This document shows, one piece after another, positions 36,001-41,200 of a stretch of 41,200 nt of DNA; position 1 is the stretch's first letter; the number at the start of each line of letters is the position of its first letter. The stretch is from DRQF01 sp964559135 (GTDB lineage: Bacteria; Planctomycetota; GCA-002687715; DRQF01). The notes beneath the pieces are model-generated. The model searched no databases. It was not told the origin of the DNA and saw only the letters and a list, made by a program, of their open reading frames with translations. The translations under genes were made by a program, and so were the position numbers. The stretch lies in assembly GCA_964559135.1 (NCBI GenBank), contig CAZLGG010000027.1, forward strand, positions 1 through 41,200, given 5' to 3'.

Positions 36001-36194
36001 TGGGGAGCCCCGTGCTGACTTTCAGCTTCGCGACCAGCGGGGCGGGTGAGGTGGTTTTCCCCTTCGATATCCCGCCGACGCCCTCCTTCGTCGGGACGGA
36101 ACTCATCTTCCAGTGGGCGGTCTTCGACCCGATGGGGGCGTTTTTCAACGTCATCGCCCTCAGCCCGGGGCTCCGCATGCGCATCGGGTTCTAA
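30054..36194 (+). CDS. Giant secreted ELWxTDGT / HYR / FG-GAP protein
   Basis: The product is about 2046 aa. After a short signal sequence (VIFGLCWALAFIVPVHAQ) come about 18 ELWxTDGT units (residues about 22-880), then three cysteine-containing repeats of the type ECPFTVT, ITWTYFDGFNTTQQVQTVQV (884-1112). Five HYR domains follow (about 1113-1522; units about 83 aa with GVCGA, SDNCPG, FPVGTTTV and CSFTVTV), then an FG-GAP/VCBS block (1523-1920, for example DVNGDGLDDVV), and a tail (1921-2046, ADVFGVGCLGSQGTPQIS to RMRIGF). From the HYR part onward the plan equals that of the protein at 15703. The start is uncertain: in frame only GTG codons (30054, 30060) are available near the signal peptide, AAGGA lies 10 bases upstream, and the better N-terminus MNKTTPPSRIAL at 30016 is in another frame. 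Confidence 0.8.
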   Translation: MLVIFGLCWALAFIVPVHAQNPTVPLQDLFTGASTPSSFPAEFQSVGGLVFLRAASSGDGVELRVGDPTGLQLVRDIAPGLVGAGVTDLTPMNGLLFFRAAEEDHGAEVWRSDGTTAGTFLLKDIVLGSGGSSPGDLVVSGGRLFFRADDGVVGEELWVSDGTSTGTTLLGDLFPGPQGSNPRDLTPFAGGILFSADDGTNGRELWFSDGLTVNLVADIASGPSSSAPLGFVVVGNEAFFTADDGVQGPELWRSDGTSAGTALAADVFPGPSGSFPGSLAVLGSSLLFEATDGVTGFELWRYDLVTGQAALLKDILPGMAGSFPGELTPSGGVVFFVAADGVAGSELWMTDGTSAGTQLVADINPGSSSAAPADLTDLGGLLVFSASDGVHGQELWASDGTSVGTVLVADIRPGTDGSQPSGLAVCDGLLWFSADDGVDGREPWVSDGTSGGTHLVQDVFAGGSSNPTELTAVGGQLFFQALEDMTGIELWRTDGTPSGTQLVSDLRPGFLGSGPTELHGLGGSLVFSAFTDSLGVEPWISDGTTAGTVPLVDLNPGTGGSFPRFFTAFNGGLAFQATDGVTGPELWFTDGTASGTTLVRDINPGGAGGNPRGFVAVGSQLFFSATELLFGEELWVSDGTASGTVRVADIRAGFSGSSPSAGVDLNGVFAFTADDGVNGRELWISNGTTGGTSLLLDIRPGPLGSDPQDLTVSGGLLYFSADDGTHGRELWVSDGTAGGTLLLGDLRSGPLGSEPQELFPFGNGLVFSAREDTAGRELWTSDGTPSGTALFRDLLPGPESSSPSDFASIGGGSVLLFAAGDPDHGREMWHSDGTAANTRRLADIAPGPASSSPASFVEVGGTIVFVADDDVIGREPRALAAVDATCFPSAPPVPTVDPLPVVMGECPLTVGMAPTAMDSCGQQIEGTTGDPLVFSTPGSHTITWTYFDGIQTTQQVQTVQVVDTLAPQPVVAPLPALTVECPFTATPPQATDGCTGLITATTTDPVAFTATGVFTITWTYFDGFNTTQQVQTVQVQDTTPPVPDVSLLPVLNGECPFTVTTVPTATDACVGAVLGTTLSPLSYSQAGTFLIQWQYSDGFNVSSQSQIVVVADTTLPVISCPAAMTVVNDPGVCGAAVTFATPAASDTCGAAPTVTQTGGPVSGSVFPVGTTTVSFTATDEVGNAANCSFTVTVMDSENPAVVCPPNMTVPADPGVCGATVTFPSPTVSDNCPGVGVNLTAGLPSGSFFPLGTTTQTFTALDAAGNTATCSFTVTVEDTEDPAIVCPQSISVTSDAGQCGAVVNYVGPVGSDNCPGPATQQISGLGSGALFPVGVTTEVWEVADAAGNVASCSFTVTVTDAEAPVITGCPADITVANDPGLCTAAVSWTAPAASDNCPGVTLAGDHAPGEDFPVGVTTVTYSASDASGNTAVCGFTVTVQDVEAPTLGSCPADVTVTLAPGECQGVATWTPPVLLGDNCPGAVLNSTHVPGEVFSLGTTPVSYVAVDAQGNTTNCAFNVTMVGDFEAPIDLGLLGAGSSAPAGPTDLLTADLGSAPGMLLPDGHLDVAVLNAANLELAIFFNDGSGALQAPPMVVSLASLGAEPRAFVVGDFDGVGGADFAIAFRSSDVVGMLMNDGVTWTSGGQIPLFGAAQSGGLGRRPVALAAGNLDGSGVDDLVVAMEGQASGLGQGVAVISNLTVISPLTVNGGFRRPRGVVLFDRAGAAQPDLAVIEEAAGFSTRNLLLYEADGTGGFTEAASHLDLPANPQQLVAADLDGLGLRDDLAVLSVDHDGGTLDSVVTLFQRNGGGALSASSFLPAVSRGILSDGFCLAAGDLRGDTLPLGLHPAVDLVTGSGAAPGWEWAGAFDPNAQDFQFSGSCPSSGSVARVTLGDVNGDGLDDVVTVDDVGDVLRVWYSVDRPLADVFGVGCLGSQGTPQISAPILPSLGTSVQVDLGGALGGAVAVLGVSSSLVPSGVPPCLTYLGSPVLTFSFATSGAGEVVFPFDIPPTPSFVGTELIFQWAVFDPMGAFFNVIALSPGLRMRIGF

Positions 36195-36232
36195 CGGCCC
36201 GCCGCGGCGGCGCGTCTCGATTCCCGCAGGCT

Positions 36233-36255
36233 AATTCAAAGTCCAATTTTGAATT
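36233..36255. repeat. AT-rich inverted repeat before the AAA ATPase gene
   Basis: AATTCAAA (36233-36240) and TTTGAATT (36248-36255) form a perfect 8-bp inverted repeat with a 7-base spacer, in an AT-rich patch unlike the surrounding GC-rich DNA. It lies 39 bases past the stop of the giant gene and 28 before the ATPase start, so it may be an operator or part of a terminator. Confidence 0.5.
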
Positions 36256-36283
36256 GGCGTGTCTCTCCGTCTACCCTTGTAGA

Positions 36284-37456
36284 ATGATGATCTCGCGAGA
36301 CCTCGCACCTCGGCTGGAGGCCGCGGCCAAGGACTTTCCCGCCGTCACCGTGACGGGGCCGCGCCAGAGCGGTAAATCGACCTTGTGCCGCGCGCTTTTC
36401 CCAAAACATGACTACGCCAATCTCGAGGCCCCCGACCAGCGTGAATTCGCCTTGAGCGACCCTCGTGGTTTCCTGGCTCAGTTTTCGAAGGGGGCCATCA
36501 TCGATGAGATTCAACGGGCCCCGGATCTGGCCTCGTATCTGCAACTATTGATCGATGACGATCCGCGGCCGGGGCGCTGGATTCTCACGGGTTCCCACAA
36601 CCTCTCTTTGCTGGAGTCCGTGAGCCAGTCTTTGGCCGGCAGGACCGCGGTGCTCCATCTGCTGCCTCTCGCCTACTCCGAAGTCACCCGCTTCGAGGCT
36701 CACCCGACATCCCTTGACGAGCTACTGTTTACTGGCGGGTATCCGAGGATCTATGACCGGTCGCTTCATGCCTCCGACTGGCTTTCTTCCTACGTCGCCA
36801 CCTACATCGAGCGAGACGTGCGCACCGTGTCCAACGTGGGAGACCTCGTGACGTTTCAGCGTTTCGTCCAGCTCTGCGCCGGGCGTTCGGGGCAGCTCCT
36901 CAATTACTCGAACCTGGCGTCCGACTGCGGCGTGAGCCAACCGACGGCGAAGGCCTGGCTTTCGATTCTCGAAACCAGCTTCCTGGTGTTTCGTCTCCCC
37001 AGTTGGAGTGGAAACACCCGCAAGCGTTTGGTGAAGATGCCGAAGCTACATTTCTATGACACCGGCCTTGCCTGTTGGTTGTTGGGGATTCGGTCCGCGA
37101 GCCAGTTGAGGAACCACCCGTTGCGCGGCGCCATCTTCGAGTCCTGGGTCGTCTCCGAGATCGTGAAACACCGGGCCAACCGGGGCGAGCGCGGCGGCGT
37201 CGCGTTCTACCGGGACCGCAACGGGGCCGAGGCGGACCTGCTCCTCGAGACATCCGGCACGATCACCGCCGTCGAAGTGAAGGCCGGCCAGACCGTCACG
37301 AACGACATGCTGTCCGCCGTGTCTCGCATCGCCGACGGCCTGGGGTCGGCCGCTGCGCCCCGCTCCATCGTGGTCTTCGGCGGCCATCGACGGCAGGTGC
37401 GCCAGGACGTCCTCGTGCTTCCGTGGCGGGAACTTCACGGGGAGACGTGGGTCTGA
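36284..37456 (+). CDS. AAA ATPase with DUF4143 domain
   Basis: The 390-aa protein has the Walker A loop GPRQSGKST at residues 25-33, Walker B AIIDEIQ at 71-77, and the sensor segment WILTGSHNLSLLESVSQSLA. The C-terminal DUF4143 region (about 200-370; NYSNLASDCGVSQPTAKAWL, LHFYDTGLACWLLGI, FYRDRNGAEADLLLE, VEVKAG) has the nuclease-like ExK-type core common to this family. The biochemical role of these ATPases is not settled; they are frequently found in mobile or accessory regions. Two start codons in tandem (36284, 36287) have no ribosome site, and TAGAAT overlaps them, so a leaderless message is possible. It converges on the TPR gene with 42 bases between them and has no functional link to its surface-protein neighbours that I can see. 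Confidence 0.9.
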   Translation: MMISRDLAPRLEAAAKDFPAVTVTGPRQSGKSTLCRALFPKHDYANLEAPDQREFALSDPRGFLAQFSKGAIIDEIQRAPDLASYLQLLIDDDPRPGRWILTGSHNLSLLESVSQSLAGRTAVLHLLPLAYSEVTRFEAHPTSLDELLFTGGYPRIYDRSLHASDWLSSYVATYIERDVRTVSNVGDLVTFQRFVQLCAGRSGQLLNYSNLASDCGVSQPTAKAWLSILETSFLVFRLPSWSGNTRKRLVKMPKLHFYDTGLACWLLGIRSASQLRNHPLRGAIFESWVVSEIVKHRANRGERGGVAFYRDRNGAEADLLLETSGTITAVEVKAGQTVTNDMLSAVSRIADGLGSAAAPRSIVVFGGHRRQVRQDVLVLPWRELHGETWV

Positions 37457-37498
37457 CACCGGTCGGGCGCGGGGTGACGTCGCTTCACGCCGGGGCGG

Positions 37499-39565
37499 TC
37501 ACTGCGCGGCGTCGAGCTTCTCCTTCAGCGCCTTCGACTTCTCTGCGAACTCCTTCTCCTTCTCCACGTCGCCGAGTTTTCGATACGCCTTCGAGATGTT
37601 CATGAGCACGTCCGGCTGATTGGCGTTGGCCCGCAGGGATTGCTCATAAGTCTGGATCGCGGCGGTGTAATTCCCCAGCATGTGCTGGACCGCTCCCATC
37701 CCATTGAGAGCCCCCGGATTGCCGGGCTGAAGCTCCACGGCCCTGCGGAACGTGTCCCGCGCTTCTTTGAGCTTGCGGAGGCGAAAGTAGCTGGAGCCCA
37801 GGTCGAAGAGGACGTCGAATCGTTTCGGGTTCAGCTTTAGGGCTTTCCCGTGGGCCTCGATGGCGTCATCGAGTCGCCCCGTGTTCTGGTAGACCACACC
37901 CAGGTTGTGCCAGGCGTTGACCGATTCCGGGTCGATGGACGTCGCGCGCAGAAAAGCTTCGGTGGCTTGGGGCATCTTCTTCGCCCGGAAAAGCGCGGTT
38001 CCCCAATTGAGTGCGGCGGGCAGCGACGTCGGGTCCAACTCCAGGACCTTGGCGAAGGCGTCCGCCGCGGCGTCGTTCTCCTCTTCGGCGAGCAGGGCCG
38101 AGCCCAGCCCCAGCCAGGCCGGGACGTATCCGGGGTCCGCGTCGCGGGCCTTCTCGAAGGCGGCGACGGCCCGGTCGAGGAACTCCGTGCGGGCCTCCGG
38201 GTCGGTGATGCGCCGTCCGATCGAGTACTGCACGCGGCCGTAGCCTTCCTCGATCCGGATGCTCCCCGGGGCGGTCACCACATCGGCGCTGAAGAGTGTG
38301 TTGTCGTCCCGCCAGTCGGGGATGCGCAGGAATGTCTGGGTCGCGAAGAAGGCGACGAAGAGGGCCGCGAGACCCCACCCTCCCCTGCGGACCGCAGAGC
38401 GTTCAGAGTTATGACATGTTTGGAGTAGCGCGGCGGCGACGAGGCCGACCCCTGCGGACGAGACGAATAGGAATCGCTCCGCCAAGGTCGTTCCCACGGG
38501 AGCCAAGAATCCGGAGGTGACGACGAAGGGGGCGAGGACCCAGAGCAGCCCCGCAGACCATCCTGCGCCGCGGCGAAGTCCCGTGATGAGAGCGACCAGG
38601 AGCCCCAACAACCCAACGAGCCCGATCCAAGGACCTGTATCACCCCAAGTTATGACAGACAAATGGTTTGTGGAGTAATCGCTGACGAGCGAGAGGGGCA
38701 CCGCCAACAATCCGAGACTGCGGCCGAGATAGCCGAATCGGCTGGCGAGGGCTGCGCTCGTGGAGGCGTCCCGGAGGGGATGGGACGCGAGATTGTGACC
38801 GGGCTCGAGGCCGGGGAAGCCCACCACTCGGGTGTGCCCCACCATCCAGACCACCGCCACGCCGACGAGGAGTCCGGTCATGACGAAGGCGGATTTCCGG
38901 TTCCATTTGTCAAGGATTACTAGTACCGCGGGGAGGGCGAGAACGAACGCCACCGCCACTTCGTGGGAGAGCAGCGCCAGGAGAAAGAGGAGGGCCGCTC
39001 CGGCGCGCCGGGCCGCTCCGGCCTTCTCTCCGCCTCCCTGGAGTACGAAAAGCATGCCCGCCAGAAACGTCAAAGCGAGCAGATGTCCCCGGGAGGCCAG
39101 GCCCGCCACGGCCTCCACGTGCGCCGGATGCAGAGCGAAGAGGACGGCCCCCATGCCTGCGAAGACGGTGCTGCCTCGCCCAAGCCAGCGTTCGAAGAGG
39201 AGAAACAGGAGTCCCGTCAACAGACCGTGGAGGAGCAGGTTGAGCAGATGACGGGCCCGGGGTGAGCCGTCGAGGAGGCTCTGCTCGAGGGCGAATGTCA
39301 CCAGCGCGAGGGGGCGGTAGCCCTTCGAGGGCATCTCCTTCCAACCCGTGTAGCCTTCGGTCTCGTTCGTGGTCAAGATCTTGGGGAGGGCGGAGACGCC
39401 GTCCTGGACGAAGCGGTTGGCGAGAATGAGCTCCCGATCCGCTCCGGCGAAGTTGTGGGGAAGCGTTCCCGCGTAAATGAGGGCGCCACAAAGGAATGCC
39501 AGGGCGGCGACGCCCCAGGATCGAGGGGGGAGCCCGCTTTCGGGCCGATCCGTCGGATTTTTCAT
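37499..39565 (-). CDS. TMTC-like polytopic membrane protein with TPR repeats
   Basis: The 688-aa protein has about ten hydrophobic segments in residues 15-420, followed by six or seven TPR units (about 463-688). These include VPAWLGLGSALLAEEEND, PAALNWGTALFRAKKMPQAT, VNAWHNLGVVYQNTGRLDDA and FDVLFDLGSSYFRLRKLKEA. The first external loop (GTLPHNFAGADRELILANRF, residues 34-52) has the acidic residues in the position used by GT-C glycosyltransferases, and the layout equals that of TMTC O-mannosyltransferases and related bacterial proteins. It may therefore glycosylate exported proteins, which would suit the many secreted Thr/Ser-rich proteins nearby; this is inference. The start at 39565 is preferred because GGAGA lies 7 bases before it; a methionine at 39613 has no such site. 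Confidence 0.75.
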   Translation of the reverse strand: MKNPTDRPESGLPPRSWGVAALAFLCGALIYAGTLPHNFAGADRELILANRFVQDGVSALPKILTTNETEGYTGWKEMPSKGYRPLALVTFALEQSLLDGSPRARHLLNLLLHGLLTGLLFLLFERWLGRGSTVFAGMGAVLFALHPAHVEAVAGLASRGHLLALTFLAGMLFVLQGGGEKAGAARRAGAALLFLLALLSHEVAVAFVLALPAVLVILDKWNRKSAFVMTGLLVGVAVVWMVGHTRVVGFPGLEPGHNLASHPLRDASTSAALASRFGYLGRSLGLLAVPLSLVSDYSTNHLSVITWGDTGPWIGLVGLLGLLVALITGLRRGAGWSAGLLWVLAPFVVTSGFLAPVGTTLAERFLFVSSAGVGLVAAALLQTCHNSERSAVRRGGWGLAALFVAFFATQTFLRIPDWRDDNTLFSADVVTAPGSIRIEEGYGRVQYSIGRRITDPEARTEFLDRAVAAFEKARDADPGYVPAWLGLGSALLAEEENDAAADAFAKVLELDPTSLPAALNWGTALFRAKKMPQATEAFLRATSIDPESVNAWHNLGVVYQNTGRLDDAIEAHGKALKLNPKRFDVLFDLGSSYFRLRKLKEARDTFRRAVELQPGNPGALNGMGAVQHMLGNYTAAIQTYEQSLRANANQPDVLMNISKAYRKLGDVEKEKEFAEKSKALKEKLDAAQ

Positions 39566-40296
39566 CCGGTTTCTCCAATCAACGCGGTTAAGGGACTGGA
39601 AGAAGTCCCGCATCCTCGGGTGCGCCGCCCTTGTCTGCGGGGTTTCTTTCCTTCGACGTCTTTCCAGAACCGGGGCCGACGGTCAAGCACCCACGGTCCT
39701 CGGGGAATCAAGGGAAGGATTGCCGTACCCGGTCCCCAAAATCGGTTTTTTCAAGAAAAGGCCCTTTCCCCCCACTCATGCGCCGTTCCAGCGAAGACCA
39801 GGCTTCCGGGATTCAGTTTGCTGCTTGTGGCATACAGTCGCACGCGTTGAAAAAGAATCGTTTTTTCGGAAGAAAACAGCAATCACCTCTTGCAATCGAC
39901 GATCGAGGTGGGTCTAATGCCCTGCATCACCGCCTCGATCCTCGTGATCGAGGCCCCATGGCTCCGGTGATGACCCCACGGGTTTCGATCCAAACCCCCG
40001 CGACGCAGGCGCGGACCCAAGCTGCCGATTACAGGACGACAAAACGAATGTGCATCGCCCCCCCACGGGACCTTCGTCTCTTCAGCGGTTCACCGCCCGG
40101 CGGCCGTCCGCCCCTTCATCTCGTTCCATTCAAAGTGTTGGCGCATCGTCCGCGCCGACGCGTTTCACTTCGTTCGCTCCACCTTTCCGGCCCTGACGAG
40201 GTCAGGTGGAGGTTTTTCGTCTAGGTCCGTCGATGGCCGCGCCACGCGCCCGCTCGTTTTCGAGTTGGGCCATCGACTCAAGGAGGAAGCTCTCTC
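39566..40296. other. Long intergenic region with A/T tracts and a hairpin
   Basis: No convincing gene was found in these 731 bases; the open frames are basic and Ser/Pro/Arg-rich with no domain pattern. Two places have similar A/T tract pairs on a G/C background: AAAATCGGTTTTTTC near 39740 and GAAAAAGAATCGTTTTTTC near 39850. The stretch 39721-39736 (TTGCCGTACCCGGTCC) repeats a 16-mer found at 15651-15666 upstream of the beta-helix protein gene. The region must contain the divergent promoters of the TPR gene and the HYR gene and leaves room for a long leader. Confidence 0.4.
40177..40217 (+). terminator. Possible terminator or leader hairpin before the HYR gene
   Basis: CTCCAC (40177-40182) can pair with GTGGAG (40206-40211), and CTGAC (40193-40197) with GTCAG (40201-40205), around a GAG loop with a 10-base bulge on one side. 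TTTTT follows at 40213-40217. No gene precedes it on the plus strand within 2.7 kb, so it could be an attenuator in the leader of the 40297 gene. Confidence 0.35.
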
Positions 40297-41200
40297 ATGA
40301 CACGTTTGGCAACATCCCCCCAAACAGCCCGGTGTCGCAACCGACTGTTTGCCGTTCTGGTCGCCCTGGCGATCAGCCTGGCCGCACTGCCGGGCGCCGC
40401 CAGCGCGCAATGCACACCGGCCGCACAGGCTATCTGTCAGGACGCAACGCTCTTCCTGGATGCCAACGGCATGGCCTCCCTCACGGCGGCCGACGTGGAC
40501 AACGGCAGCAACGATGGCTGTGGTGGTTCGGTCATGCTCGCCGTGGCCCCCTTCGAGTTCACCTGCGCCAACCTCGGCGCGAATACGGTGACCCTCACCG
40601 TTTTCGACAACAACGGTGGCGTCGACTCCTGCACGGCCACGGTCACCGTCGTCGACAACATGCCGCCCGTCGCCGTGGTGGCCGACCTCACGGCGAGTTT
40701 GGATGCCATGGGCGCTTTGACTCTCACCGCGGCGGATTTCGACACCTCAGGGAGTTCCGACAACTGTGCCCTCGACCTGGGAGCCTCCACCGTTTCGCCA
40801 AACACCTTCAGTTGCTCCGACGTCGGCTCCACGATTCCCGTCACTGTCACGATTCACGACACATCGGGAAACATGACTTCCGCAACGGCCAACGTGACGA
40901 TTCAGGACACGACAGCTCCCACCGTGACATGCCCACCCGCCGTCAACGCCAGTACGGACTTGGGGATGTGCGGTGCCTCCGCCGCCAACGTTTCTCTCGG
41001 GATGCCGACCGGTACGGACGCCTGTGGTGCGGTGACCTTCAGCAATGACGCCCCGACCAACTTCGGCTTGGGGACGACGATGGTGACCTGGACCGCAACG
41101 GATGCGGCGGGCAACAGCTCGACGTGCGTGCAGATGGTGACGGTGGTGGACATGGAAGCCCCCACGATCACCTGTCCGGCGGACGTGACGGTGAATACGG
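40297..41200 (+). CDS. Secreted HYR-domain protein, truncated by the window edge
   Basis: A strong ribosome site (AGGAGGA, 40281-40287) precedes an open frame that runs off the right edge after 301 codons without a stop. The signal peptide is clear: basic start with RCRNRLF, hydrophobic core AVLVALAISLAALPG, cleavage after ASA (about residue 37). Two cysteine-rich repeats follow (CQDATLFLDANGMASLTAAD, VDNGSNDGCGG; and VADLTASLDAMGALTLTAAD, SSDNCALD). Then comes one HYR domain (TVTCPPAVNASTDLGMCGAS, TWTATDAAGNSSTC), and a second begins at DMEAPTITCPADVTVNT. The repeats resemble those in the proteins at 15703 and 30054, so the full gene is probably a third large surface protein of this group. 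Confidence 0.9.
   Translation, partial: MTRLATSPQTARCRNRLFAVLVALAISLAALPGAASAQCTPAAQAICQDATLFLDANGMASLTAADVDNGSNDGCGGSVMLAVAPFEFTCANLGANTVTLTVFDNNGGVDSCTATVTVVDNMPPVAVVADLTASLDAMGALTLTAADFDTSGSSDNCALDLGASTVSPNTFSCSDVGSTIPVTVTIHDTSGNMTSATANVTIQDTTAPTVTCPPAVNASTDLGMCGASAANVSLGMPTGTDACGAVTFSNDAPTNFGLGTTMVTWTATDAAGNSSTCVQMVTVVDMEAPTITCPADVTVNT

Noticed and set aside
39631..40224. 197-aa plus-strand frame and its neighbours in the intergenic region
   Set aside because: No domain pattern, Ser/Pro/Arg-rich, no ribosome site.

Overview
This window looks like chromosomal DNA from a member of the Planctomycetota, probably a metagenome-assembled or draft scaffold. It is GC-rich throughout and contains a 10-base run of N (21973-21982). 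The lineage call is an inference. It rests on many very large secreted proteins built from ELWxTDGT repeats, HYR domains, FG-GAP/VCBS blocks, choice-of-anchor and lamin-tail domains, on a DUF1573/rhodanese/MauE operon, and on a VTC/DUF4956/CotH gene set. I know these combinations mainly from planctomycetes and related environmental bacteria.

Layout. Positions 1-660 hold a probable integron attC site (107-165) directly downstream of a minus-strand BrnT toxin/antitoxin pair, which reads as one integron gene cassette. Positions 661-1370 have no intact gene, only a possible decayed reading frame. Two plus-strand genes follow: an orphan D12-class adenine methyltransferase (1371-2423) and a secreted zinc metalloprotease (2496-4928). 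A tight minus-strand operon (7613-5030) encodes a VTC-type polyphosphate polymerase domain, a DUF4956 membrane protein and an HlyD-like adaptor. A second minus-strand operon (12221-8969) encodes a DUF1573 lipoprotein, a rhodanese, a MauE-like membrane protein and a secreted lamin-tail protein.

From 7729 and especially 12540 to the right edge most genes encode exported proteins: an SdiA-regulated-like propeller, a phosphodiesterase with a PKD domain, two choice-of-anchor J paralogues (14378 and 21375, the second broken by the N gap), an 1845-aa beta-helix/HYR/FG-GAP protein, a malectin/CotH/lamin-tail protein, two ELWxTDGT proteins (9 and about 18 units, the latter about 2046 aa), a regulatory-domain-like secreted protein, and an HYR protein that runs off the right edge. 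A DUF4143 AAA ATPase (36284) and a TMTC-like membrane TPR protein (minus, 39565-37499) interrupt this series.

How they may work together. Most exported proteins end in a beta-rich C-terminal module of about 100-130 aa that falls into recognisable types and is shared between otherwise unrelated N-terminal domains. I read this as a possible common surface-targeting or anchoring tail serving a battery of adhesive or structural proteins. The VTC, DUF4956 and CotH genes, although split over two loci, form a set known to travel together and may act on phosphorylation or polyphosphate at the cell surface. The most unusual points are the attC-flanked toxin cassette, the VTC/DUF4956/HlyD operon, the shared tails and module swapping between the giant proteins, and an 83-bp imperfect palindrome that ends exactly at the assembly gap.
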